The translations under genes were made by a program, and so were the position numbers. The notes beneath the pieces are model-generated. The model was not told the DNA's origin. It worked only from the letters and a program-made list of their open reading frames with translations, and searched no databases. From Otis tarda (Eukaryota; Chordata; Aves; Otidiformes; Otididae), in assembly GCA_026413225.1 (NCBI GenBank), contig CM048554.1, forward strand, positions 91,863,963 to 91,927,962: a stretch of DNA of 64,000 nt, in the 5' to 3' direction. Below, one piece after another: positions 40,028 through 51,315 of this stretch (within the stretch, counting starts at the first letter, position 1; each line of letters starts with the position of its first letter).

Positions 40028-42833
40028 GTTGAAGAAACTTCTTGAGCAGGAGAAGATCTATCAAGCCCGGAAGGAGAAGGAACATACAAAGAGACTCAAT
40101 AAACTAAGAGAAGAACTAGTCAAGCTCAAATCATTTGCACTCATGCTGGTGGATGAAAGACAAATGCATATTGAACAACTTGGTCAACAAAGCCAGAAAA
40201 TACAGGACTTAAATCAAAAACTAAAGGAAGAAGAAGAAAAGCTTAAAATTATTAGTGCAAAAACAAAAGAAGATGGACAAAAACTGATGAAGTTAGAGGC
40301 AGAACTTGAACACAAAACATCATCATTTTCTCAAGAACATGAGGAGATGACTGCTAAACTGGCTAATCAAGAGTCACATAATAGACAGCTAAGGCTCAAG
40401 CTAGTTGGATTGACTCGCAGAATAGAGGAGCTAGAAGAAACTAACAAAAATCTTCAAAAAGCTGAGGAGGAACTTCAAGAACTAAGAGATAAAATAGCGA
40501 AAGGGGAATGTGGGAACTCTAGCTTAATGGCAGAAGTGGAAAACCTCCGCAAGCGTGTGCTTGAAATGGAGGGGAAAGATGAAGAGATCACAAAAACTGA
40601 ATCCCAGTGTAAAGAGCTGAAAAATAAATTGCAAGAGGAAGAGCACCATAGCAAAGAGTTGAAACTTGAAGTCGAAAAATTGCAGAAACGAATGTCAGAA
40701 CTAGAGAAGCTGGAAGATGCTTTCAGTAAAAGTAAGTCTGAATGCACCCAGCTACACTTAAACTTGGAGAAAGAAAAGAATTTGACTAAGGATTTGATAA
40801 ATGAATTGGAAGTGGTGAAGACTCGAGTGAAAGACCTTGAGGCATCAGAAAGCAAGTTGGAAAAGGCTGAAATAAGCTTAAAAGATGACCTTACGAAGCT
40901 GAAGTCATTTACTGTAATGCTGGTTGATGAACGAAAAAATATGATGGAAAAAATAAAACAGGAGGAAAAAAAGGTTGAGGGTCTAAACAAGAATTTTAAA
41001 GTTGAACAAGGGAAGGTTATGGATGTAACAGAGAAACTGATAGAAGAAAGTAAGAAATTTTTGAAATTGAAATCTGAAATGGAGGAAAAAGTGTCTACTT
41101 TGACAAAGGAAAGGGATGAGTTAATTGGCAAACTGAGAAGTGAAGAAGAAAGATCCTCTGAACTAAGCTGTAGAGTTGATGTGTTAAAGAAAAGAATTGA
41201 TGGTATGGAGGAAGTAGAAAGAGAAATTACAAGAGGTCGAACCAGGAAAGGACCAGAGCATGGTTGTCATCAGGACAACAAGATTAAAGAACTTACTGTT
41301 GAAATTGAAAGACTGAAAAAACGTCTCAAACAATTGGAAGTGGTTGAAGGAGATTTGATGAAGACAGAAGATGAATATGATCAGCTAGAGCAGAAATTCA
41401 GGACTGAGCAGGATAAAGCTAACTTACTTTCTCAACAGCTGGAGGAGATGAAGCTCCAGATTGCCAAAACCAAAGCAATAGAAAAAGGTGAAGCAGTAAG
41501 CCAGGAGGCAGAGCTGAGGCACAGGTTTCGTCTGGAAGAGGCCAAAAGCAGAGATTTGAAAGCAGAAGTTCAAGCTCTTAAAGAAAAAATCCATGAGTTG
41601 ATGAACAAAGAAGACCAGCTTTCTCAGCTCCAAGTTGATTATTCTGTTCTGCAGCAAAGGTTTATGGAAGAAGAAAATAAAAACAAAAGCATGGGGCAAG
41701 AAGTTCTGAACCTAACAAGAGAGCTGGAGCTTTCTAAGCGTTACAGCCGTGCTCTGAGGCCCAGCATAAATGGACGAAGAATGGTCGATGTTCCTGTGAC
41801 ATCCACTGGTGTGCAAACAGATGCTGTAAGCAGTGAAGCAGCAGAAGAGGAAACTCCAGCAGTGTTTATAAGGAAATCCTTCCAGGAGGAGAATCACATT
41901 ATGAGTAATCTGCGACAGGTAGGTCTGAAAAAGCCCATGGAGCGTTCTTCAGTGCTCGAGAGATATCCTCCAGCAGCAAATGAACTTGCAATGAGGAAAT
42001 CTTGGATACCATGGATGAGAAAGAGGGAAACTGGGGCTCAGGCAACTCCTGATAAAGGAGCCCGAACCCATGGCAGTCCAGCGCATTCTGGGGAGGTTGT
42101 CCTTTCACCAAAACAGGGTCAACCTCTTCATATTCGAGTGACACCAGACCACGAGAACAGCACAGCTACTTTGGAGATAACCAGTCCAACCTCAGAGGAA
42201 TTTTTTTCAAGTACCACTGTCATTCCTACTTTGGGAAATCAGAAGCCACGAATAACCATCATTCCCTCTCCGAACGTTATGCCCCAAAAAGGGAAAGGCA
42301 GCGAAAGTCCCATGGGGCCAGATCGTTCTATGTCTCCAGTCACTATAACAACATTCTCCAGAGAAAAGTCTCCAGAGGGAGGGAGAGCTCCCTTCGCTGA
42401 CAGACCTGTATCGCCAATTCAGATTATGACGGTATCAACAACTGCAGCACCGACAGAAATCTCTGTCTCTCCACAGTCACAGGATATGACCATGGGAAGG
42501 GCTGTCTTCAAAGTAACACCGGAAAAACAAACCGTCCCAACTCCAATCCGCAAGTACAACGCTAACGCAAACATTATTACAACAGAAGACAACAAAATCC
42601 ACATCCACTTAGGTTCCCAGTTTAAACGCTCTCCTGGTGCTGCACCTGATGGTGTGAGCCCTGTAATAACAGTCAGACCGGTGAACATAGCAGCAGAGAA
42701 AGAAGTTGTGACGGGTACTGTCCTTCGATCGCCCCGGAACAACCTGTCCTCACGACCTGCGCCAAGCAAGGTGACAAGTACTATCACTATAACGCCTGTT
42801 ACAACATCTTCCACCCGAGGAACACAATCAGTG
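40028..42833 (+). CDS. FILIP1: FILIP1 large coding exon (coiled coil and Ser/Thr/Pro-rich tail)
   Basis: This 2,806 bp exon adds one base to a split arginine codon and then 935 codons, starting LKKLLEQEKIYQARKEKE. The acceptor is tttcag/G at 40027 and the donor is GTG/GTAAGC at 42834, phase 0. The open frame begins 5' at 39957, but its first 24 codons are intron. Up to about 41750 it encodes one long coiled coil with heptad leucines and dense Glu/Lys. Two copies of an LKSF..MLVDER module sit 258 residues apart. Then come KRYSRALRPS, NGRRMVDVPVTSTGVQTDA, the motif RKSWIPWMRKRE, GQPLHIRVTPDHENSTATL and many Ser/Thr-Pro sites. The match to mammalian FILIP1 (about residues 211-1145) is very high, including HIHLGSQFKRSPG. 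No frameshift or internal stop is present. The coiled coil should mediate self-association and binding to filamin A and myosin II partners. Confidence 0.98.
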
Positions 42834-43351
42834 GTAAGCAGTGTAGTCTCATGATGTAGCCTTCATGGTGAGGAGAAGGGAAACCAGAGTTTGAATCTGA
42901 GGCATCAGAAAGAATGGGTGGGTGAGGAGAAACTCTTGACTTCCCTACATCTGTTTCAGATATGAGCTTAACTATAAAATTAGAATTTGCCTGATTTGAG
43001 TATTTTTGTACTAGTGTTTGACATTGGTATACTTTTGGCATTATCTCCCAAAGGAGTAACTTTCAAAGGAAGTCCCTGCAAAACTCCTTTAAAGTAATGC
43101 CATTTTAGTAATGGCAATCCTGTAAAATTGCAAGTGAGAGACAGAGAGGGACAAAGAATTATGGAGAAGACACAACAGGAAACTGTATTTTTATCTTTGG
43201 TGAGTGCAATTTCTGACTTCTGAAAATACTCAAAATGTTTTTTGGCCTGACTGGTGGGTCTTTAGAGTTGGATCATGCAGATTGGTATCTTGTTGGTATA
43301 ATCCCATTATATTTGTAATTCAATTAATACCTGCTATAGTACTGAACTCCA

Positions 43352-43361
43352 AATAAATAAA
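43352..43361 (+). terminator. FILIP1: Overlapping AATAAA poly(A) signals in the intron
   Basis: Two overlapping AATAAA hexamers (43352-43357 and 43356-43361) lie about 500 bases after the unspliced donor. They could serve a retained-intron transcript ending in VSSVVS. AATAAA is common by chance in AT-rich DNA, so use is unproven. Confidence 0.3.
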
Positions 43362-46300
43362 TAGCCAGACATGGTATCATGGCTTACAACTCCAGGTCTC
43401 TTTTGGCCAGTAAATACTAAAGCTCTTTCTGTTCCTCTGAAATTCTCAACTTTTATTAGGGCCATGTTACAAGAGTGCTTCTTCTAATAGATTTCTGCTG
43501 CTTTCTCTCTGTGCCTCTGTGGTGGCTCCCCAGTTTCTTTTTCAGACAAAGTCTTACCAGAATCAGTCTCTCACCTCTGTCTCTAAACACACTGGACAAT
43601 ATTTATTGATAGTCCTCCCCGAGGGTTTACTATTGGACATGGTTTTGCATTGTTTTAGCTGGAAATACCCTGGGAAAGAAGAATTTAACCAAAATACAAA
43701 AGCAGCAGTACTGTATTAGTCCAAAGGCTTATTTAGCTAGACAGAGCCTGTAGCAGATGCTTAGGGGAAGATTATTTTAAGTGGGTAAACATGCAGTAAT
43801 GTTTCCCTCGGCGTCTGTTCCCAGTTTCTGGCAGTAGGTGGGTATTTCTTTCTGAACCACGGCCTGTAGCCACATCTTTGTGTTTAATAGACCGTGGCGG
43901 AGTTTTCTTCTATTTATTCTTCTAATTGCTTTTTGAACTCATTTATACTGTTGTTTCCACAACATCAGGGGGCAGTGAATTCGGTTGTGGGCTCTGGGAA
44001 AAATGCTCTTTTGTTTGATACCTTTTATGCAATACCTTCATTGGTTACAGCCTCTTTCTTGTATCTTGACAAATACTGAATAGTCATCCCCTGTTTGTTT
44101 GTCCGTACCGCTCAGGAGTCTGCAGACCCCTACAACACGCCTCTTCAGGCATTTCTTTCCAAGCTGAAATGTCAAAGTGTATTTAAGATACTCTTCCACA
44201 CTTTGGAGAGAGGCTGCCATTCCCATTTAAGTTCCCTGACTTAAGAAAACTTGCGTTTGTCATACGGATCTATTTGGGATTGCACATGTGCGCTCTCTCA
44301 CAAATATAATGTACTGTAGATACTTTACTGTACAGTGTTTTCCTACATATTAGAGGCATCTGCTCATTTAAAAAGTCTTGAATTAATTAATTTACAAACT
44401 CCTTTGTCTCTCAGAAGCTTGGAAAGCTTTTTTTTTAAGAGTTCCTCACTTTTTTACTAGATGTCTGTCTCTACTGTGATGATGCACTGAACCGTGGCAG
44501 ACAAAAGTTTTTTGTTTTGTTTTCATCTGGCTAAAGAGTGGTTTCTTTCTTCACTTCATCCTCCCTCATTTGGAATGTAAGGAAAACAGTTCAACCGTAA
44601 GATTTACCTTATCTTATGCTTCCCTTTGTTTTTTAAGGTCCCTAGTCAGATCAGCAGGGAACTTCCAACAAGCCCAAATATGCCTTCATCTCCTGGAAAA
44701 AAAAAAAAAAAGTTGTATATTCACCATCTATTCTGCAAATGACTACTTTACAAACACATTTTGATACCCCTAGTCAGAAAAAAACAAGTTGTGATCATTT
44801 ACTCAGTAATCCTAGAAGAAACTGACGTTGATAGAATTTTGAGGGTTTAAGTTCAGAAAATCCATGAAGACAAACTGATACAAAACTGCTTTCTTAGCTC
44901 ACTGCTTTTAATTTTCTGTTTAATTCTCCCCATACAAGACACTTTGTACAATGTACTAAGGCAGTGTCAAGCTACAAAGGAGAAAATAATTCTGAAATTC
45001 TTAGCTCTCATCTGTTGCTATAACAAATCTGCAGTTTCTGCTTTTGTATTTGAAAACATTTAACTCTTCTTCCAATTTGAATTTGTAGCATTATCTTCAG
45101 TACTGCAGGTGAAGTTAATTTTACGGTGCACACATGGTACTTTTAAAGGTTCGGCCTGAGCTGTGGTGTCTCCCTGCATATGTGAGCCCAGAACCAGAGA
45201 CTGTGGTTTTTTAATCCCATGTGATTTTTTAATCCCATGAATCCCATGGATTAAGGGGTGTTATGATTGTGTTGATTTACACTAATAGTATACATTGTAG
45301 AGTAGCTAGAGATTTATATTCCAAGTCCTCTTCTGAGCCTGCAGTAGTTTTGATTTTAGAGAAAATGAGGCCCTGATGTAAAGACACAGGCACCTGAAGG
45401 AGAACTTGGGAAAATTTTGAGCACTTAGCCAAAATGATCAACTAAAAAAGGCACCAGTTAGCGACTGTGTCTCCACTGGCACCTGAACTCACTGGACCCA
45501 AACGTTTTGGAGGCACTTATGTTCTTCCTGCTGCATAAGCCCAGGGCTGGCCAGCTGAGCGCTGGCCTCGTCACACCAGCACTGCCACTCAGTGTGGTCC
45601 AGTCCCACAGGGATCTCCAGGGCAGGAGCTGAGGTGATGGAACTATTTGACCAGTTGGACTGAATTCAGCATTTAACAGAACCGTTGCCACTTTGATTAA
45701 AGAAAAAAAGAACCAAACACTAAGCTGGTTAACCGCCTTTTATACAATAACCTATGGATTTGGGTAATGACTATAGAAGTGGAAAAAAATGGAGTTTGGT
45801 CCTCCTTAGCTTGATTAGAGTCAAACTCACTCGCAGGAAAATACTTGGACTACCCTAGCAGACCTTGTAAATAATTTTTTTTTTATTATAGCTGGACCAC
45901 AGCACAACCAAAAATCCAAGACTATGAGAACAAGAGGATATGCAGACTAAAATAAGCCTGAAACTGTAGCCTGTTAGTCTTCCCTTAGCACATTAGCTCA
46001 AGTCCCTGTTCCCAGGACAGTTCATATAGTTTTACAGTAAAAAACCCACAGAATAAAACCAAATATTATTTGGGGAAAAAAACAACTGTGGAGCCTATAT
46101 CCTGTTTTTTTGATTTAGGCCTTTCATTTGGCTGTAGGATTGCTGTTGAATTTGGATCTTCTCTGGCTACCAGGATAGGTGTCAGTCCTATAATCACTTC
46201 ATCCCTGTGCTCCCTGTCTCCGACAAGCCTGGCATTCAGTGCAGGCTGTTTATGCCGCCAGGGTACGCAGTGAATCCAGCGACATGGAAATCTGCAGGGA

Positions 46301-46505
46301 GCAGGGGGAATCCCGGCTGCAGCAGAGCCAGCGTAGCAGCAGGACACCAGCCATGCAGAGTGTCCTGTGACCAAGGCAGCAGGGCACAGCTGAAAGGCTG
46401 TTGGATGCCAGAGCTAGCTGAGCACACGTCAAAGCTTCTATAAGGCTACTTTCATTTGGGCAGTGTTTATTTTGAGATCAGCATCTACATTTAGAGGCTT
46501 ATTTA

Positions 46506-46618
46506 GATGAGGCTCTGAGCAACAGATCTAGTTGAAGATGTCCCTGCTCCTTGCAGGGGGGTTGGACTAGATAATCTTTAAAGTTCCCTTCCAACCCAAA
46601 CCATTCTATGATTCTATG
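46506..46618 (+). mobile_element. CR1 LINE 3' fragment (left arm of inverted pair)
   Basis: The last ~113 bp of a CR1 element on the + strand: 'ggctctgagcaac', 'gatgtccctgctccttgcag', 'ggttggactagataatcttt', 'cccttccaacccaaacca' and a terminal 'ttctatgattctatg'. It is well preserved and of the same subfamily as the antisense copy 260 bp downstream. Confidence 0.94.
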
Positions 46619-46878
46619 TTTTAGCTCTTTGCAGGTGTCCCATAAATACTCGAAGCTTCTGTTAGAGGTACTAGAGATCCAGGAGTGAGCTCACTTGCCC
46701 ATACAGAGGTGCATAGTGCTATCTACATGCCCTCTGGCAGCTGAGATGCGTGCATGAGGCTGGGAGGTGTGACACAGACCTGTACCTTCCTGCAGTGGAA
46801 GCTGATGGGATACCTCAGATGGCACAGGATGCCTTGGTGTGGGCAACTGAGTCAATCCCCAGTCATCAGTCCCCTTAT

Positions 46879-46987
46879 CATAGAATCATAGAATGGTTTT
46901 GGTTGGAAGGGACCTTTAAAGGCCATCTAGTTCAACCTCCCTGCAAAGAACTGGGACATCTCCAACTAGACAAAGCAGCACTGAGCC
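46879..46987 (-). mobile_element. CR1 LINE 3' fragment, antisense (right arm of inverted pair)
   Basis: The same terminal CR1 segment on the minus strand. It opens on the + strand with 'catagaatcatagaatgg', then 'ttggttggaagggaccttta', 'catctagttcaacctccc' and 'gggacatctccaacta'. It is nearly complementary to 46506-46618, so the two can base-pair in the pre-mRNA. Confidence 0.94.
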
Positions 46988-49438
46988 CTGTGTGCTGGCT
47001 CGGTGGAGACTGGAGTGTGATTCAGCCGAGATGCTGCTAGCTTCAGTGTGAGCTGAATTGCCCACTGGACTCCACTGACTAGATCTCCAGTCCCACCCTT
47101 TCAGTATTCAATTGCCTACACATACTTCTTCAGTGTCATTTTAAGTGCTGTCAAGCAGCCTGCTTGATTTCCAGCTGCTTTATCAGAGGCTGCAGGTCTC
47201 CTTGGGTCCTCTGTCTTATTTACCAGCCCTGTGCAGGTAGCTTGACTAGCCCAGGGCATCTCAAAGTGCACGAGATACCTGTGTTAACCACTGAACTGAA
47301 ACATTTCTGTTCAGGGCAAGCTGCTCCCTGATCTGATCGAGAACAAGTGCTGAAAAAGCACCTTTGTTACAAAAATATTCCAAAAGTAAATGTGTGCATG
47401 AAAGCACTCTGTGTGTGTGTCAATAAAATGCATTAAGCAGGATTTGTCATAAACCTGAGTGTCTGCAGTGAGCGCTGGTTATCGACCTAACCAGCTTAGC
47501 GGCTGCATCGATTTATCTCACTCCTGGTAATGTATCTGCTAACCATGCTCTGGCCCCCTGTGCTGTTCCAGCACCGTGCACGGCCCGTTCAGAGCCAGCC
47601 AGCATCACTACGCGTCCTGTGGGGCCACGTCTCGGGCGCTCCATGCTGGCTGGGTGAGAGTTGGTTTCTGGTTGGAGCCGCATTCCTGTATCAACCAGAA
47701 AACAGGGCTGGAGGGAATTGCTCAGAGCTTGGTTCTTGGAAGGAATGACCAAGAGACAGGGAGTCCTGTGGGTTCTCTGTGGCAGACACTACAGACACAT
47801 ACGGAGCGTCCTCTCTGCTTGCTCACCCTGTCGCACTCGCCAAAGGGGACTGCTTGCTGAAGAGTCACCTTTGTGCCATTTCACTTAGCAAACACTAAGT
47901 TTTTGCTGTTGCAGCTGCATGCAAAGCAAGCGTTAGCTTCCATATGGTCAACATGTTAGTATGCTGTAAGGAAGGCAACTAAGAAATTTAAAGCAAGTTA
48001 GAGCTCTTTTCAAAGTGCTTTTGAGTGATTTAGGCTTGAAATGAGTAACTTGAAAGCGCCCAAATCCTTAGTTAATAATTTACATGTGAATAAAGGTGAA
48101 GAAATGCCTGGGATTCCAGCTACTTCATTTGATTGCCTCATGTTTACACACTGTGGAGCTCTTTTAGGGACTACAAGATGTTTGTCATTTGGGTTCCCTG
48201 GGATGTTGACATATTTTCCAAGGCCGATGGAATGCATTTGCATGTTTTGCTCTACAGAATTGTATGGGCCTAACTTGTTTTGACATCTACATGTGAGTTC
48301 CATATTAGCCTTTAGACTGCTATTGTAAATGTTGCTTTTAGTTATTGAACATGGCTTCCTTCCTGCCAGGCAGACAGCATTCAAGTTTTCCAATTGTGAT
48401 TTTTTTGTGTGTGTGTACACATGGAGTTTTGAACCGTTCTTACAAGATTAAGGAATAGTTTTCCTTTGAATATTCAGGATGCAGACAGAAGGGTCTGATG
48501 CTACTGTCTGGAACTCCTTTGGGAGAGAAAAATGCATTTTTTGAGAGCATTTTTAAGTAAATGTGCGAATACATGTTGCAACCAACGCAATCCCCTAATC
48601 CAAGCTATTTCAGCAGTTTAGTTTTATTTTGCTGACCTGTTAAAAGTTGCAGAATTTAGTCATTTAGCAGATGGGTCTAGCTAGGATTCCAGAACCTTGT
48701 GAAAAGTGTTCTCTTTTGTGAGATCGAAGTCTTTGTCCATCATCTGAACAGAAAAAAGTCACATATGAAATTCAGCTGAGACACCGAAGTTGTCAGCGTT
48801 AACATTTGTGTCTGTGTTGCACACTGCAGAAGATAATACATGTTTTCCTTTCAGAATTGTTATGGTTTCTTTAAGTCACGGTCCATAAGAGGTAGCTTCC
48901 AGTTTTGGCCTTGTAGAGTATATGCAAGATTATGTGGTCAATGGAGGTGAAGAATACCAGTTGACCCTTTTGAATTTTTTTTTCCTATCCAAGTGCTCCT
49001 TGTTTGTTTACACAGTGGGATTCAGTTGCCTAAACATATGTACTTATTGCCATTTTCCACTTATTGCTACAGGATAGCCCGTCAGGCCTCCAGCCGGTGC
49101 TTCAGAAGGTCACAGGTCCCTGGTAGGAGCCGTGTTGGATCTGACAGCCCCATGCTTGGGTCCTCAACCACTTATGCAATTTTTATTTTTTTTTGTTCTG
49201 AAGTCCTCAAACTTGAGGTTAAGTGTGCTTGCCCATGCTAGTCCGTGTAAGATACTAATATTGTACCTGTCTGACAGCTAAGCCAGTGTTTTGGTAGCCT
49301 CTAAGGCCATCCTGCACTGTGTTGTGCTGTGGAACCAGAGTTTTGCAGGGATTCCCATACCTATGACATCTTGATCCAAAACACCGGATCTCAGCTCTGA
49401 GAGATTTGTTGATCTCAACTGTACCTTTGGCCCTACTC

Positions 49439-49486
49439 TAGCAGTATGTGCTACGGCCAGTATGTAGCAGTATGTGCTACGGCCAT
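49439..49486. repeat. Tandem duplication, 26 bp unit
   Basis: The unit beginning tagcagtatgtgctacggcc at 49439 is repeated from 49465 with almost no change, giving about 1.8 copies. It lies about 130 bases before the acceptor of the last coding exon. Confidence 0.85.
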
Positions 49487-49612
49487 GCTAACCGGCATGA
49501 TTTGGGACATTGTTGCTTGAGAGGCAAATGAAGAACCAATGGAAAGTACAAGATGAGCATGTACGAGAAGAAAAAGTTCTCTGTTCATGTAATTTGTCTC
49601 TCTCTTTTGCAG

Positions 49613-49819
49613 ACAGGACAGGATGGGTCATCCCCGAGACCTGCACCCACCCGCATTCCTGTGTCAAAAGGTATGAAAGCAGGAAAGCCAGTAGTGGCAG
49701 CCCCAGGAGCAGGAAATGTGACAAAATTCGAGCCTCGTGCCGAGACTCAGTCTATGAAAATAGAACTGAAGAAATCTTCAGCCAGCAGCTCTGCCTCCCT
49801 GGGCGGGGGTCAGGGCTGA
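49613..49819 (+). CDS. FILIP1: FILIP1 last coding exon (canonical C terminus)
   Basis: The exon starts at phase 0 after ttttgcag and encodes 68 residues and a TGA stop at 49817-49819. It begins TGQDGSSPRPAPTRIPVSKG, continues MKAGKPVVAAPGAGNVTKFE, then RAETQSMKIELKKS, and ends SLGGGQG. Mammalian FILIP1 ends in the same way with GGGKG, so this is the usual C terminus. The join with the preceding exon reads GTQSV-TGQDGSS, matching GTQSV-SGQDGSS in mammals. The segment is basic, disordered and rich in Ser, Pro and Gly. A possible donor cagggg/GTATGT lies 17 bases after the stop (49837-49838), so the 3'UTR may be spliced; otherwise it continues without a break. Confidence 0.95.
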   Translation, partial: TGQDGSSPRPAPTRIPVSKGMKAGKPVVAAPGAGNVTKFEPRAETQSMKIELKKSSASSSASLGGGQG

Positions 49820-51302
49820 TGGCGGTGGCTCAGGGGGTATGTTCTGCAGGTTTTACTGCTCCCATGGAAGTCATCCCCCGTCTGTGTAGTTGCTCACATT
49901 TGCCTGTACTAATGGAGTCCTGCAGCTGTCACTTACCACAAACTAATAAGTGTGTGCACTGACTACTTCAGTAACAACATCCTTTTTTTTTCTTACTGAA
50001 GTTTAAAAAAAAAAAAAAACATCAAAAAGGCAGTTGTTCGCCCGGAAGATTTTCAGCCTGTGAAGTAAGGATGGGGCAACTGCACCAGGTTATTAATCTA
50101 GCCCATGATTTCTTAATGATAGACTTGGTCACTTTTTAACTGATTGAAGGAAGTTTGGTCACTTCTACTACATTGTCTTCCACCTTAACGGATCACTTTC
50201 CACCTTCACTAATGCATGGGGCACTTTCCATCCTGCCTGTGAGCACATTTTTCGAGATGTCATGTTGTCTAGGGAAGCAATGCCAGGAGACAGTGCACCA
50301 GAGGTCCTATTTTAGTGAAAACTAGTACCTCAGGTGCGAGAGGGAGGAGAAGAGAGAAAGGATGGGCGCCTTCTCTCTAGGAGTCTCCCATCCAAATCAG
50401 CGTTTCTCAGTGGAGCTGCTTTCTCAAGGTGGTTACAAAATTCAAGGGGGTAGGGAGGTTCTGCAATGTTAGGCAGCAGCAGTGGTAGGCAGCAGCTTAT
50501 TTCTTGCAAAGGGGGCTGAGGCTTGGAGAGAGTAGTTACAGCCAGGTCCCTGACTTACACACACTGTGTTACTGTCAGCTCAGAGGTCAGATGAAGGCAA
50601 GTGAACCAAAAGGTGTTTAGTCTTTAGAAAAAGCTTTCAAACATTTTACCTCAAACATTGATTGAGGTAAAATCATTACTGTCCATTTGTGCCTGCTCCA
50701 AAGGCCACTAAAGGCTATGAAGCAAGTCACTCCATTGACTTCACTAGGTTTTCAGTTTTCCTGGTTGGATGAACTTGTGCTATATTTAAACCTGAGTTGC
50801 CAAGCATCCTTGTATCTTCGAGGGGAAGTCAGCACAGACTGCTGGTGGCAGCAATTGCTATCTAAAGGCACAGCTCAGGTACAGACAGTGGAAGAGATAA
50901 GGTTTGGTATGGAAGTTACTCTCAATTCTCAGTTGTTTGAAATATTTTGTCTTAAATACAGACTGTCTCACAATACCATGGAGATTCATCGTTTTTCCTT
51001 CCCTCTTTGTGATTTCCTCATTTATATGTTTGCATTTTTAAGCATGTTTTAAGGAATTGTTCCAGCATGGAAATGGTGTGGATGCCACTGATTGCTGTGA
51101 TTGTTTATTTAATAAGTTATTAAAGGACATTTCCATTAAGTGATCAATTTCCACAGAAGAAAGTCATAACCAAAAGAAACGGAGCCGAGCAGACTGATAA
51201 ATGAGGGTTTTAAAGCTCGTATAATACCTCAACCACCACAGCAAGCTGTAAAGGACCCAGTGGTTAGGAATAGCTTTCAGAAGGCAAGGCAGGAAGACCA
51301 CC

Positions 51303-51315
51303 AATAAATAATAAA
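51303..51315 (+). terminator. FILIP1: Paired AATAAA, candidate proximal poly(A) signals
   Basis: Two AATAAA hexamers seven bases apart lie about 1.5 kb after the canonical stop codon. They would give a compact 3'UTR if the last exon is not spliced further. Cleavage here is unproven. Confidence 0.4.

Larger units (their letters stand above)
42834..49612 (+). other. FILIP1: FILIP1 intron, with possible retained-intron 3' end
   Basis: A phase 0 intron of about 6.8 kb that starts GTAAGC and ends ttttgcag at 49605-49612. If it is not spliced, the frame runs six more codons (VSSVVS) to TGA at 42852-42854, and overlapping AATAAA signals occur at 43352-43361. An inverted pair of CR1 fragments is present at 46506-46618 and 46879-46987. 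A 26 bp tandem repeat is near 49439, and TTTTTTAATCCCATG is duplicated near 45208-45238. The remaining sequence (43.4-46.5 and 47.0-49.4 kb) shows no recognisable gene or repeat family. The segment around 45440-45650 is locally GC-richer and could be an unrecognised old repeat. Confidence 0.93.

Noticed and set aside
40475..41131. Antisense open frame of 218 codons inside the large exon
   Set aside because: It is the reverse complement of the Glu/Lys-rich coiled-coil codons, giving Ser/Phe-rich nonsense. It is a shadow of the real frame.
11671..49819. Assignment to the paralogue FILIP1L instead of FILIP1
   Set aside because: Segments such as MLKTEKTKPEV, NGRRMVDVPVTSTG and the tail KGMKAGKPVVAAPG fit FILIP1, while FILIP1L differs at these sites.
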